A DNA stretch of 64,000 bases from Pseudobacteriovorax sp. (GCA_013215145.1 JABSRP010000010.1:186001-250000); one strand, 5' to 3'. Shown: positions 18,836 through 28,781, numbered from the stretch's first letter. The notes: a model not told the origin generated them from the letters alone. Program-made: numbers and translations.

Positions 18836-20086
18836 TTAGTGATGACCCTCAATCGCGTCCTTCAGTAGAGGATCTGTCAAAGGCAGCATGGGAAATCGTT
18901 TCGCAAACCAGCAAAAACAAGTTACGAACAAGCCCAACATCCCAATGAATACTCCGATCTCAAGACCAGGACTAGTAAAGTCCTCTGCCTTAACCAGCAC
19001 CGGCATCGTGATAAGCATATAAGTTAGCCATTGAGCTCCCAGGATAATGATGGAAAGAGGCATAGCAACAGCCTTGGTCCATTTCGCAGCCTTGAAGATT
19101 AAGGTATAAAGCGGAATCACAAATCCAAAAATGGGTATGGTTAAAACCAAATAGATCCAAGGCTCGTGGAGTCTCTCAAGAAAGTACTCCGTTTCCTCAG
19201 GCATGTTTCCGTACCAATAAGTAAGGACATGGGCATAAGTGAGGTACGCGAAGAAAATGGTAAATCCGTGCATCAGTTTACCAACATCGTGAAACTGCTG
19301 TCTCTGAATATACTTTCCTGGGTTGCTGTCCTTAAGTATGAACATAGTAATTAGTAGAGATGCCATGAGTGTCTGCATCATGACAGCAAATTGCCAACCA
19401 CCCCAGAGTGTTGAAAACCACAAAGGTGATAGAGACATGATAAGGTCCATACCCAAAAAGGTGAAGCCAACTCCATAAACGACCAAAATAGGTGCACTCC
19501 AGAATTTGAGCTTGCTTTGAGCCTCTTTCGCTAACTTGAATGCAGCCTCGTCGTTATTGCCTTCTAGGAATAATTGGTCACGTTTGATGCTCATTTTAAA
19601 TTGAAACAAAGATACCCAAAGCATTGCTAACAACACAACAGCAACCCTAACACCAAACCAAAATGGAACTAGGTATTTGTCTTTGCCATGAAAGTGATTC
19701 AAAACAGAGGGATCTCGAATCCAACTGTAGACGTCTCCAGCTGGACCAACTCTGGCAAGAACCAGGACCAGATAGACTGTCAGTAAAGCGATTCCCACCG
19801 GCACAAAGGCGCCGAATGCCTCTTGTATCCTTCTGATAGGCCGGCCCCAGTTTGCACCAATCACATCCTGCATTGCAGCGAATGCCATTCCTCCAAGACC
19901 TAGGCAGAAAAAGAAGAATAGGTTAAATAAGAAAGCACCCCATACTCTCGTTCCCATTCCTGTTGCAAATCCTGCAGCCATGGAGGCGATACCAACACCC
20001 ACACAAATCAAGGCTCCCAACCGCAGGAAACTGGGGGCTTCTATAAAAAAACTCTTCCGTTGATCATATACGTCGCTAATGTTCAT
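18836..20086 (-). CDS. actF: alternative complex III, subunit ActF
   Basis: Polytopic inner-membrane subunit of the alternative complex III quinol oxidoreductase. The 416-aa protein has about ten hydrophobic segments and is a distant NrfD/PsrC-like relative of ActC, possibly contributing to the quinol side or proton pathway. It is last in the actABCDEF order, 10 bp after actE, and is followed by a terminator. Identification rests on the complete operon context plus the hydrophobic pattern. Confidence 0.92.
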   Translation of the reverse strand: MNISDVYDQRKSFFIEAPSFLRLGALICVGVGIASMAAGFATGMGTRVWGAFLFNLFFFFCLGLGGMAFAAMQDVIGANWGRPIRRIQEAFGAFVPVGIALLTVYLVLVLARVGPAGDVYSWIRDPSVLNHFHGKDKYLVPFWFGVRVAVVLLAMLWVSLFQFKMSIKRDQLFLEGNNDEAAFKLAKEAQSKLKFWSAPILVVYGVGFTFLGMDLIMSLSPLWFSTLWGGWQFAVMMQTLMASLLITMFILKDSNPGKYIQRQQFHDVGKLMHGFTIFFAYLTYAHVLTYWYGNMPEETEYFLERLHEPWIYLVLTIPIFGFVIPLYTLIFKAAKWTKAVAMPLSIIILGAQWLTYMLITMPVLVKAEDFTSPGLEIGVFIGMLGLFVTCFCWFAKRFPMLPLTDPLLKDAIEGHH

Positions 20087-20096
20087 CCAAATTCCC

Positions 20097-20621
20097 CTAT
20101 TTCTGTAACTTTCGGATGTGTGTAATTATCTGCCAGCGTTCATCTGGAGTGATAGCATGACCGTAACCTGGCATCATCGCTCCGCCTTGGCTAATTTTCA
20201 TGAAGAAAAAGCCGTCTTTTCTTGCAGCTAAATCGGGACGGGAAATATCAGGAACGGCAATTGGATACGATGACCCCATATAACCCTCTCCTTTTCCGTC
20301 TTTACCATGGCATACAGAACAATAAGTCTCATACATGATCTTACCTTGCTCGGCCACGGCCTCCACACCACCGGGACGCCTTGCATAGGGATTCACAAAG
20401 CCTGCTTCGGCCTTTTCCATGGTGTCTGGATATAAGATGGCAGTGGTAGCGACTGCATGATCAGGAGGATCAAGATAAGTCTCTTGTGCTTTTGTAGTCG
20501 GAGCATCAGCCATATCTGGCATATACTGAAGCTTTGTCGTATTCCGTCCGTGAGGCTCACAGCCCATCAGGAAGAACATACCACCCACGATGGGAATCAA
20601 TTTCGCTAAAACAACTTTCAT
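20097..20621 (-). CDS. actE: alternative complex III, monoheme cytochrome c ActE
   Basis: Periplasmic lipoprotein cytochrome c of 174 aa. The signal ends in lipobox FLMGC (Cys21). The single heme site CSVCH is at residues 101-105, and a methionine ligand is likely in GGAMMPGYG near 149. It is thought to carry electrons out of the complex to a soluble carrier or oxidase. It lies between actD and actF with gaps of about 10 bp. Confidence 0.93.
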   Translation of the reverse strand: MKVVLAKLIPIVGGMFFLMGCEPHGRNTTKLQYMPDMADAPTTKAQETYLDPPDHAVATTAILYPDTMEKAEAGFVNPYARRPGGVEAVAEQGKIMYETYCSVCHGKDGKGEGYMGSSYPIAVPDISRPDLAARKDGFFFMKISQGGAMMPGYGHAITPDERWQIITHIRKLQK

Positions 20622-20633
20622 TCAACAATTCCC

Positions 20634-21152
20634 CTATGCTTCAATTAAGCGGATTTCATCAGCTCCGCAGGCTTTTAGGATTTTAGCTTGCTCGCCGTCT
20701 AACGTTGCATTGGGTACAAAAATCCCAAAGCGATCGTCGGTAAACCGCTCATCTAGTATTCGTTGGGTCGGATTGGGTAGTTTACACATCACCAACATGC
20801 CGATGATGGTAGCGATACCTCCTAAGAGAATCGTTAACTCGAAGCCTATAACAACATAAGCTGGTAAAGAAGGAACTCCCGGTGTTTTACCACCAACAAC
20901 CAATCCCCAGTCGTAGTCCATGTATAAGCAAAGCCCAAAACCTAAGATCGTTCCTGTCATGGCTCCGACAAATGTAAACCACTTAACAGGACTAGAACCG
21001 AAATCACCTGCCTCTTCAATTTCATGATAAGACGTGGGACTGAAAACTTCGTGCCCATCAAAATCACCTCGTACGTTTGCCTTCTTCATAGCGTCCGTTA
21101 AGTGATCTAAGTATTGAAAAACTGCTAAAATTCCACCTGGTCTCTTTTTCAT
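20634..21152 (-). CDS. actD: alternative complex III, subunit ActD
   Basis: A 172-aa membrane subunit (DUF3341 type) with two hydrophobic segments (residues about 60-80 and 95-125) flanked by soluble parts. The conserved Pro/Gly-rich start SPTSYHEIEEAG is visible. It probably has a structural role beside ActC and ActF. Its place in the operon, 12 bp from both neighbours, supports the call. Confidence 0.92.
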   Translation of the reverse strand: MKKRPGGILAVFQYLDHLTDAMKKANVRGDFDGHEVFSPTSYHEIEEAGDFGSSPVKWFTFVGAMTGTILGFGLCLYMDYDWGLVVGGKTPGVPSLPAYVVIGFELTILLGGIATIIGMLVMCKLPNPTQRILDERFTDDRFGIFVPNATLDGEQAKILKACGADEIRLIEA

Positions 21153-21164
21153 CTATTCAGCTCC

Positions 21165-22505
21165 CTATGAGTTTTTCTTAGTACTTAAAGGCTTAGGCAT
21201 GATTAGCTTAAGCTCGGACATGGATACGATGGGGAAGAACTTACAAAAGATAAGGAACCAGAAGAAGAACCACCCGAAACTGCCAAAGGTCAAACCAATC
21301 TCAATCAGTGACGGTTCGTAATGACCCCAAGACCCAGGGATAAAGTCTTCCACCAATGAAGAAACAATGATGTTATAACGCTCGAACCACATTCCTACGT
21401 TGATCAGTATCGCGACAACCATGGAAACGGCGATATTGTTCCGCATCTTTTTCGACCACCAAACCAGCGGGAAAATACAGTTACAAAAGACCATGACCCA
21501 AAAGTAAAAGGCGTAAGGTCCGACAGCACGTTTTACAAATATCGCCCACTCATAGGGGTTGCCTGAGTACCAAGCAACCACAAATTCGATCGCATAAGCA
21601 TAGAATACTAGCGTTGAAGTCAAAAGGGTGAGCTTGATACAAGCCTCAAGATGCTCTTCTTTGATAAAACCTTCAAAGCGAAACATAGTTCGGATAGGAA
21701 CCAAAAGCGTGTACACCATCGCACAACCCGACAAGATCGCACCAGCAACGAAGTAAGGAGGGAAGATCGTGGTATGCCACCCAGGTTGTATCGACATAGC
21801 AAAGTCCCAAGATACGATACTATGTACCGACAATACAAGAGGGGTCGCTAAGGCTGCTAAGAAACCGTAACCTGCTTCGTAGTGATGCCACTGTCGTGCA
21901 GTACCGCGCCAACCAAAAGAAAGTAGTCCATAAACCAAGCGCTTAAAGCCCTTCACGCGATCTCGAATCGAAGCCAGATCTGGAACCAGCCCCATATACC
22001 AAAACAAAAGGGAAATCGTTAAGTAAGTTGAGATAGCGAAAACATCCCACTCGAGTGGAGATCTGAAGTTCACCCAAAGATTATTTGTATTAGGTAGAGG
22101 ACCCATCCAGTAAGCGGCAAACCAGAGGCGACCCACGTGAATTAAGGGAAAGAGTCCGGCTGTAATAACAGCAAAAACTGTCATCGCCTCAGCCCCCCTA
22201 GCCACTGTATTCCGCCACTTTGCCCTAAACAAGAAGAGAATAGCAGAAATCAACGTTCCCGCATGACCGATACCAACCCAGAATACAAAGTCAGTAATAT
22301 AAACACCCCAGTAAACCGGGCTATTCAACCCCGCCGCACCCATACCGTAGGTAACCTGGTATGCCCAACTTGCAATACCAATACCTACAAAGATGATTGC
22401 CAGGGTCCAAGCAACATAGTAACTCGGATGTGGTTTTTCGAGGTTTGCCAGGATCCCATCATTGACATCTGAGATCGTTTTGGTCCATTTAACATCATCA
22501 CTCAT
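21165..22505 (-). CDS. actC: alternative complex III, NrfD-like subunit ActC
   Basis: Inner-membrane subunit of about 446 aa with roughly ten hydrophobic segments, of the NrfD/PsrC family that binds quinol. Family-like stretches include GIGHAGTLISAILFLFRAKWR and WDFAMSIQPGWHTTIFPPYF. The ATG at 22505 is preferred because CGGAG lies about eight bases upstream; a GTG at 22544 is in frame. It follows actB with a gap of about 90 bp. Confidence 0.93.
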   Translation of the reverse strand: MSDDVKWTKTISDVNDGILANLEKPHPSYYVAWTLAIIFVGIGIASWAYQVTYGMGAAGLNSPVYWGVYITDFVFWVGIGHAGTLISAILFLFRAKWRNTVARGAEAMTVFAVITAGLFPLIHVGRLWFAAYWMGPLPNTNNLWVNFRSPLEWDVFAISTYLTISLLFWYMGLVPDLASIRDRVKGFKRLVYGLLSFGWRGTARQWHHYEAGYGFLAALATPLVLSVHSIVSWDFAMSIQPGWHTTIFPPYFVAGAILSGCAMVYTLLVPIRTMFRFEGFIKEEHLEACIKLTLLTSTLVFYAYAIEFVVAWYSGNPYEWAIFVKRAVGPYAFYFWVMVFCNCIFPLVWWSKKMRNNIAVSMVVAILINVGMWFERYNIIVSSLVEDFIPGSWGHYEPSLIEIGLTFGSFGWFFFWFLIFCKFFPIVSMSELKLIMPKPLSTKKNS

Positions 22506-22597
22506 CAAGAATGCTCCGCTTTTAATACAAGTCGCTAACGTCACCAGAGACTAGAAAAGCTGCCTCAAAAGAGACAGCGTTGAAAGTAAAAATCTAA

Positions 22598-25500
22598 TTA
22601 ATGCTCATCATGAGACTTATCTTTTGCCCCGTGCAAATCCACTTTCGCCATATAGCTTGTGTTCGGAAGGGTTTTCAAACCGTAGTGTTTATGATGAGGG
22701 TCGGCACCGAGCATCAGATACGATCTCATGTTCTTTCGTGCTACAGCAACTCGAGAATTCTTATCCTTAAGGTTTCCAAATACTATCGCATCAGTATCGC
22801 AAGCACTCTCACAAGCTACCGAAATCTCACCATCGGCAACAATACGACCTTTAGCAGCAGCATTATGCTTCGCGTCACGAATCCTTTGTACGCAGTACGT
22901 ACATTTTTCCATGATACCGCGGGTTCTTACAGTTACTTCAGGATTCAATGCTCTTGGGTTCCGATCAATAGGCCGGTCTCCCATGACATTCCATTTATGA
23001 GTAAACCAGTTAAAGCGCCTGACTTTATAAGGACAAGCGTTAGCACAATACCGAGTACCAACGCAGCGGTTGTAAGTCTGATTGTTCATCCCCTCTTCAT
23101 CATGAGTCGTGGCATAAACTGGACAAACAGCCTCACAAGGGGCATGATTACAGTGTTGGCAAGATACTGGCTGAAAGGAAACAGTGGGATTTTCTACAGA
23201 TCCAGAAAAGTACCTATCGACCCTAACCCAATGCATCTCTCTACCCAGAAGAATCTGTTCACGGCCGACCTGAGGAACATTATTTTCCAAATCACAAGCT
23301 ACGGTGCAAGCACCACATCCATTACACTTTTCTAGGTCGATTGACATTCCCCACCTATAATGAGGATGTTCTTTCAGTTTTGGGTACAAATCTGGGACGT
23401 CATCCAGATCAAACTCTTTCTTGGCAAGGTCGTTTGCACTTGCCGTAGCCAACGAAACTGTTTTAAGGATATCTTTGCGATTAGCCATATCATTATGTTT
23501 CTGCTGAGCAGCTAATCGATAACGACGACCAGTAGCGGTAATTTCCACCGTCTGTCCTGAAGTTACTGGGATACCTGAGATCGAATCGTATTCAGCTTCC
23601 AGAATAGTGAGAGGGTCGACACCGACTCCAGTCGATACCCGACTAACCCCATCCGCATGACCATTACCTCTCGGTACAACTACGGTGTCGGCATGCAGCC
23701 CCGGTAGTGGGTACACAGAAACTTCAATAGTGCCGGAAGGTCCCTTAAGCGCTACAAGGTCGTTGTACTTTAGACCGAGGTCTTTACACTTCTGTGGCGC
23801 TAACCCTACCCAAGTGTCCCAACAAACGGTAGTCATCGCGTCTGCGCACTCTTGAAGCACCGGCCTATCTGCACCAACACCGTCGTATAATCTCGGATCT
23901 AAATAAGCGACAAATTTTAAACCCTTTTTAGGGATCGCAGGGTTGAACTTCTCGGAAACGTCGGCTAATTCAGGCAAATCTCTTTGCCCGATACGACTGA
24001 ACCAACCTTTTCGAAGGTGGGCATCAAAGAAGGTTTTAAAGTCAACCTTCAGTTCAGAAGCAGTGTGTAGCTCTTTCCATTGATCCATCAGATAAGAACG
24101 GTAGTCCTGATACCCAAGTGGTTTTCCCGCATGAGCAGATGCCCACATGAGAATGTCTTCGGCTTGCATGGAATCGGTAAAGGGTCTAACTGTTGGCTGT
24201 ACGAGAGAATAAACCCCGGCGACGGGCTCTTCATCTCCCCATTTTTCCAAAATATTATGCCCATTGAGAACAAATTCTGCGTATTCATCGGTTTCACAAG
24301 GCATCGACTGGACGGAAACTATAGAGGGGATATTTTGAAGAGTTTCCCTAATTCCGGTCGAAGCAGGAAGGGTGAACGCTGGATTTACGTCGACGACAAT
24401 TAATAGATCCATAGACTTTGCATCACGCAGAAATCTAGCCATATCGTTGTCGCCTGACGATGCAACCATCCATGCTCGATCTAAGTCTAAAGTTTTGTCT
24501 TCATAGGAACCGGCTAACAAGTTAGCCATAATACCAGCAAGCTGCAATAGTGTACCGTTTGCCGAATTTGCTGAGGACTCACCAACCATGACGACGGATT
24601 TTTTGGTGAGAAGATTCTTAGCGAGCTCTTTGAACACTGTCTCACCAAATCCCAAACGAGACCTCGCCTCATCCATGACGGTTCGAGCGGAGCTTAGCAC
24701 CTTTCTTATGTTTTCTTTTTCGGCAGCCGTCCCTTTAGCGGCGCTATTTTCAAGCAGAGCTTCAACTAGCAGTAGAGTAACAGCAAGCTCGTCACCGGTG
24801 GAAATAGGATGCCGAGTGGTTGACTTTCCACCCGTCATTGTGGTCCGCGACTCGAATTGGACAAACTCACCCTTGCGTTGAAACTTATAAGACATGTTTC
24901 TTGAGAAGTTCTTTGATTCAAAGACCTTTGAGGTTCCCACATCTAGAAAGTCACTACCGATTCCAACTAGAAGTTCCGCCAGGCGAAAATTAGTACGAGC
25001 ATAGCCATCGATACCAAAAGCAAGGCGATGAGCAGCTGCTGCATTTACGCGAAGCGCATTTGAGTCGTAGAGATAAAGCTGATCTTCGGACTGCCCAAAC
25101 TCTTTTAAGAATTTTTTATAGAATTTTCTGCTGTTACCGGAGGTATGCTTCGCTAGAATACCGATTTTTTTAGCAGTACCCAGTCGCTCACCAAGTCGAA
25201 CGTAGACGTCATCCCAGGAAACATCGGATACCCTATTGGTTCCGTAACGAATCTGAGGGGCCTTTCTGCGATCCGGGTGATATAATGCTTGGAGCTCAGA
25301 CATCGCTAATTGAGAAGCGCTTCCCTGACTTAAAGGGTGACTTCCACTTCCTTCGACGAATACGGGTCGACCTTCGCGAGTTTTGACCATGACACCAGTA
25401 CCGTCAACTGTCGTCGCGTAGTACACAGGAACGCCAATAGTTTGATCCATGGGTTGATCGACATAAGGGACGGCCCACTCAACGGGTCGCCGAACGCAAG

Positions 25501-25762
25501 CCGAAGCAGAGGCTAGCATGGCTCCTGCACTAAACAAGCGCATAAAGTCGCGACGGTCAACAGACAGCTTGGACTTTTCTTTGCTAACCGACGCTTCGTC
25601 TGAATCCTCGTCATCGCCTAGCTCAGGCATTACTTCTTCAACCCCCATGAAGTAGGGGCCAGGAACAAATTCTTTCGCAGGGGACTCGAACGGCTGATCG
25701 CCACCTAAAAAGGCTTCTGAAGCTGAATCCAGGCGACGGAGATCACTGTCGTTACTCCTCAT
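22598..25762 (-). CDS. actB: alternative complex III, iron-sulfur subunit ActB
   Basis: Large periplasmic subunit of 1054 aa with two parts. The N-terminal part resembles the molybdopterin oxidoreductase catalytic fold but in this family does not bind the cofactor. The C-terminal part (from about residue 805) is a four-cluster ferredoxin-like module with CNGCGACTVAC, CQHCNHAPCEAVCP, CVGTRYCANACP and CTYC...CESACD. A twin-arginine signal (DRRDFMRLF) starts at residue 69, after an unusually long acidic 68-residue lead, and ends near ASASAC (Cys89), which could also act as a lipobox. It lies 63 bp after actA. Confidence 0.95.
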   Translation of the reverse strand: MRSNDSDLRRLDSASEAFLGGDQPFESPAKEFVPGPYFMGVEEVMPELGDDEDSDEASVSKEKSKLSVDRRDFMRLFSAGAMLASASACVRRPVEWAVPYVDQPMDQTIGVPVYYATTVDGTGVMVKTREGRPVFVEGSGSHPLSQGSASQLAMSELQALYHPDRRKAPQIRYGTNRVSDVSWDDVYVRLGERLGTAKKIGILAKHTSGNSRKFYKKFLKEFGQSEDQLYLYDSNALRVNAAAAHRLAFGIDGYARTNFRLAELLVGIGSDFLDVGTSKVFESKNFSRNMSYKFQRKGEFVQFESRTTMTGGKSTTRHPISTGDELAVTLLLVEALLENSAAKGTAAEKENIRKVLSSARTVMDEARSRLGFGETVFKELAKNLLTKKSVVMVGESSANSANGTLLQLAGIMANLLAGSYEDKTLDLDRAWMVASSGDNDMARFLRDAKSMDLLIVVDVNPAFTLPASTGIRETLQNIPSIVSVQSMPCETDEYAEFVLNGHNILEKWGDEEPVAGVYSLVQPTVRPFTDSMQAEDILMWASAHAGKPLGYQDYRSYLMDQWKELHTASELKVDFKTFFDAHLRKGWFSRIGQRDLPELADVSEKFNPAIPKKGLKFVAYLDPRLYDGVGADRPVLQECADAMTTVCWDTWVGLAPQKCKDLGLKYNDLVALKGPSGTIEVSVYPLPGLHADTVVVPRGNGHADGVSRVSTGVGVDPLTILEAEYDSISGIPVTSGQTVEITATGRRYRLAAQQKHNDMANRKDILKTVSLATASANDLAKKEFDLDDVPDLYPKLKEHPHYRWGMSIDLEKCNGCGACTVACDLENNVPQVGREQILLGREMHWVRVDRYFSGSVENPTVSFQPVSCQHCNHAPCEAVCPVYATTHDEEGMNNQTYNRCVGTRYCANACPYKVRRFNWFTHKWNVMGDRPIDRNPRALNPEVTVRTRGIMEKCTYCVQRIRDAKHNAAAKGRIVADGEISVACESACDTDAIVFGNLKDKNSRVAVARKNMRSYLMLGADPHHKHYGLKTLPNTSYMAKVDLHGAKDKSHDEH

Positions 25763-25825
25763 ATCGATAAATACTCCCTTAATGTCATCGTTGGCGACAA
25801 TACGCCGCTATTCATCAAAATATTA

Positions 25826-26428
25826 TTAATAGTGGCAAGTTTCACAGCTGATTGGCGCTTCGTTTGTTACGTGACAATCGATACACCAACCCATTTGCAT
25901 CGATTTTTCCTGCTTGGCAGTTGTGTTTTCCTTCATATCTCCGTGACAGAGAAAACAGGATTGATTGTCATGCTGAGCATACTCTTCGGCGTAGTTTTCC
26001 TGAAGTGTTTTACTTAAGACGTGAGGCTTGTGAGAGAAACGCACAAAGTCTGGCATATCGTGAACCTTCACCCATCTCACGGGCTCGTTGCTATTGTACT
26101 TTTCGGTAATGTACTTGATCGGCTCTTTATCAGTTGCGACGTAGGTATGACAACCCATACAAGTATTCAACGACGGGATCCCAGCGTGAGCCGAGCGCCT
26201 TGCTGAAGAGTGACAATACTGACAGGGTATTTGCTTTTCCCCGGCATGGAGTTTGTGAGAATACTCAATAGGCTGGTCAGGATGATATCCCACATTGTCT
26301 ACGGTGTCGCCTGGTGTCCACCAGTTCGTCCAGAGCTGGTTACCGCGACAGCCGGTAATTGTAAGGAAAAAAAGAGAGATACAAAAGAGTCTGAAAAAAC
26401 GACGATCAGAAATGCTAAAACTAGCCAA
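25826..26428 (-). CDS. actA: alternative complex III, pentaheme cytochrome c ActA
   Basis: A 200-aa multiheme cytochrome lipoprotein. The N-terminal signal ends in lipobox TITGC (Cys27). Five heme-binding motifs are present: CQYCH at 69, CMGCH at 90, CFLCH at 158, CIDCH at 182 and CETCH at 195, the last almost at the C-terminus. This is the expected heme count of ActA. The start is a TTG with AGGAGG six bases upstream. It is the first gene of actABCDEF and is divergent from uvrB. Confidence 0.95.
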   Translation of the reverse strand: MASFSISDRRFFRLFCISLFFLTITGCRGNQLWTNWWTPGDTVDNVGYHPDQPIEYSHKLHAGEKQIPCQYCHSSARRSAHAGIPSLNTCMGCHTYVATDKEPIKYITEKYNSNEPVRWVKVHDMPDFVRFSHKPHVLSKTLQENYAEEYAQHDNQSCFLCHGDMKENTTAKQEKSMQMGWCIDCHVTNEAPISCETCHY

Positions 26429-26747
26429 CGACAGCCTCCTTAAAGGGATATCTTATGAAGAACGTAGACCAACACTGCGGTAAACGTATGGGCAGCGCGT
26501 ACCTTTGTGGCCACCTTGTTATCATAATTATTCAAGGTCGCCAATCCTTTTGTCGATTCATGAACATAGAGCTCTCAAAAGAAAAAGCTACACGCAAGGA
26601 CACAAACTTTGTTACCAAAAAAAGAGAGTGTAACAGAAGATCCCAATTTTAAGATAAAAAAAATAGAACTGCCACCCCTTAAAATGGGGCGATGGCACTA
26701 TTCCAAAATTTGTGTCAAAAGTAGACATCAAAGATAGGAGCAGTCGA
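26429..26747. other. divergent intergenic region between actA and uvrB
   Basis: No gene is supported in this 319-bp stretch; the short frames show no domains or ribosome sites. It must hold the promoters of the act operon (leftward) and uvrBC (rightward). I could not identify a convincing LexA box. The notable element is the hairpin at 26670-26697. Confidence 0.5.
26656..26697 (-). terminator. hairpin with T8 tract upstream of actA (attenuator or insulator)
   Basis: TGCCA-CCCC-TTAAAAT-GGGG-CGA-TGGCA forms a bulged stem of nine pairs at 26670-26697. On the minus strand it is followed, after six bases, by T8 (26656-26663). If leftward transcription starts upstream of it, the element could end or attenuate transcription before actA. 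It could also block antisense transcripts from uvrB. The six-base gap makes it a weaker terminator than the others here. Confidence 0.45.
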
Positions 26748-28781
26748 TTGGATAAAAAACCATTTAACCTCACTAGTCCTTACAAACCGATGGGTGATCA
26801 GCCAAAAGCAATCGAAAAAATTGTTCATGGTATTAAGAAGAGTCAAAAACACCAAGTCCTTCAGGGCGTCACTGGTTCAGGAAAGACCTTCACCATGGCC
26901 AACATCATTCAAGAGACCAATTTGCCTACTCTAATTGTAGCGCCCAACAAGACTCTAGCTGCACAGTTGTTTACCGAGTTCAAAGAATTGTTCCCAGAGA
27001 ATGCCGTCGGTTTTTTCATCAGCTATTACGACTACTACCAACCAGAGGCTTATATCCCTGGTTCCGATACCTATATCGCCAAGGACTCTTCGATCAACGA
27101 AGACATCGACAAAATGCGCCATGCTGCCACTCAGAGTCTTTTCGAGCGAAATGACACTATTATCGTGGCAAGCGTCAGCTGCATATATGGCATGGGTTCT
27201 CCCGAATCTTATGCAAAATTATGCGTCAGCATCGAAGCCGGAATGGAGATCGAAAGAAATGACTTCCTGAGAAAGCTTATCTCAATTCAATACACGCGCA
27301 ACGATACGAGCCTTGTCAGGGGAAGCTTCCGGGTAAGAGGTGATGTGGTGGATATCTTACCTTCCCATCAATCCAAGGAGGGGATCCGAGTCGAGTTTTT
27401 TGGAGATGAGATAGAGTCCATCTCAATCATTGATGTGCTAAAGGCGGATCGCATCCGAGAGATTTCCGCCCTATCGATTTACCCAAACAGTCACTACGTT
27501 ACCGAGCGAAAAGATATGCGCGGTATGGTCCATAATATACTTCACGACCTTGGGGTAAGACTTAGAGAGTTTAAAAGTGAAAATAAATTGGTGGAATATC
27601 AGCGGTTAGAGCAACGAACCATGAACGACGTTGAGTTGCTGGAGGAATTGGGTTTTTGCCCCGGCATAGAAAACTACTCACGCTATCTCACCGGTTTGCC
27701 ACCTGGAAAACCACCCCCCACTTTGCTCGATTATTTTCCTGACGATTTTTTAACCATAATTGACGAAAGCCACGTAACCGTCCCGCAGATTGGAGCCATG
27801 TATCGCGGAGATCGGGCGCGCAAGCAAAATTTAGTTGACTATGGTTTTCGACTTCCCGCTGCCTTAGACAATAGGCCGCTCCAATTTCCTGAATTTTTAG
27901 AAAAGACCTCTCATATCGTTCATGTATCTGCGACACCCGGGGGGTTTGAGCTAGAACAAACAGGAGGCCAATTGGTAGAGCAGATAATCAGACCAACGGG
28001 CTTGCTAGATCCAGTCATAGAAGTAAAACCCGCGAAAAATCAAGTGGACGATCTTCTATCCGAAATGAGACAGGCTATCGCTTCCCAAGGTCGAGTGCTT
28101 ATCACCACCCTGACTAAACGAATGGCGGAGGATTTAACGGCCTACTACCAAGGACTAGGTTTGCAGATTAAGTACCTTCACAGCGATATCGATAGTCTTG
28201 AAAGGTCGGAAATCCTCCAAGACTTGAGACGCGGAGACATCGATGTATTGGTTGGCATCAATTTGCTTCGCGAGGGACTTGATTTACCAGAGGTGACCTT
28301 GGTTGCTATTATGGATGCTGATAAAGAGGGATTTCTTCGCTCACGATCCAGTTTAATCCAAACCGTGGGACGCGCCGCTCGTAACGATAAAGGCCGTGTT
28401 ATCTTTTATGCTGACTCCATTACAGACTCTATGAAAGCCTGCATCGATGAAACAAGTCGCCGTCGCCAAATTCAGATGGAATTTAACAGCCAAAACCTGA
28501 TTACTCCAAAAACTATAGCCAAAGACATGAGACCCGGGCTTCGAGAAATTTATGGTTTAGCCACAGATGATGAAACAGCAAAGAAAATAGATATTTCTAA
28601 ACATACCGACGAAAAAGACTTCAAGTCAATCAAATCTCTTGAAAAACTTATCCAACAAAAAACCAAAGAGATGAAGAAAAAGGCTGCGGAATTAGACTTC
28701 GAAAAAGCCGCCGAAATCCGTGATTTGATCGGTATTTTAAAAGAAAGGCTTTTGGTTCATGGAGGTGATGAACCAAGGTGA
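26748..28781 (+). CDS. uvrB: excinuclease ABC subunit B
   Basis: Damage-verifying helicase-like subunit of nucleotide excision repair. Signatures: Walker A GVTGSGKTFTMAN, the UvrB motif GFFISYYDYYQPEAYIP with the beta-hairpin, TIIDESHVT, the helicase motif near QTVGRAARN, and a C-terminal UVR domain (DFEKAAEIRD) that binds UvrC. The start is placed at TTG 26748, which has AGGAG seven bases upstream and puts DKKPFNL where the family begins; a GTG at 26712 is in frame but has no ribosome site. The end overlaps uvrC by 4 bp. Confidence 0.96.
   Translation: MDKKPFNLTSPYKPMGDQPKAIEKIVHGIKKSQKHQVLQGVTGSGKTFTMANIIQETNLPTLIVAPNKTLAAQLFTEFKELFPENAVGFFISYYDYYQPEAYIPGSDTYIAKDSSINEDIDKMRHAATQSLFERNDTIIVASVSCIYGMGSPESYAKLCVSIEAGMEIERNDFLRKLISIQYTRNDTSLVRGSFRVRGDVVDILPSHQSKEGIRVEFFGDEIESISIIDVLKADRIREISALSIYPNSHYVTERKDMRGMVHNILHDLGVRLREFKSENKLVEYQRLEQRTMNDVELLEELGFCPGIENYSRYLTGLPPGKPPPTLLDYFPDDFLTIIDESHVTVPQIGAMYRGDRARKQNLVDYGFRLPAALDNRPLQFPEFLEKTSHIVHVSATPGGFELEQTGGQLVEQIIRPTGLLDPVIEVKPAKNQVDDLLSEMRQAIASQGRVLITTLTKRMAEDLTAYYQGLGLQIKYLHSDIDSLERSEILQDLRRGDIDVLVGINLLREGLDLPEVTLVAIMDADKEGFLRSRSSLIQTVGRAARNDKGRVIFYADSITDSMKACIDETSRRRQIQMEFNSQNLITPKTIAKDMRPGLREIYGLATDDETAKKIDISKHTDEKDFKSIKSLEKLIQQKTKEMKKKAAELDFEKAAEIRDLIGILKERLLVHGGDEPR

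Noticed and set aside
22601..23335. 244-codon open frame on the plus strand opposite the actB iron-sulfur region
   Set aside because: It lies wholly antisense to a strongly identified gene, has no domain or ribosome site, and its Cys/His-rich composition is a shadow of the cluster codons.
26455..26652. 65-codon frame in the actA-uvrB intergenic region
   Set aside because: Composition looks random and no domain is visible; the region more likely holds promoters.
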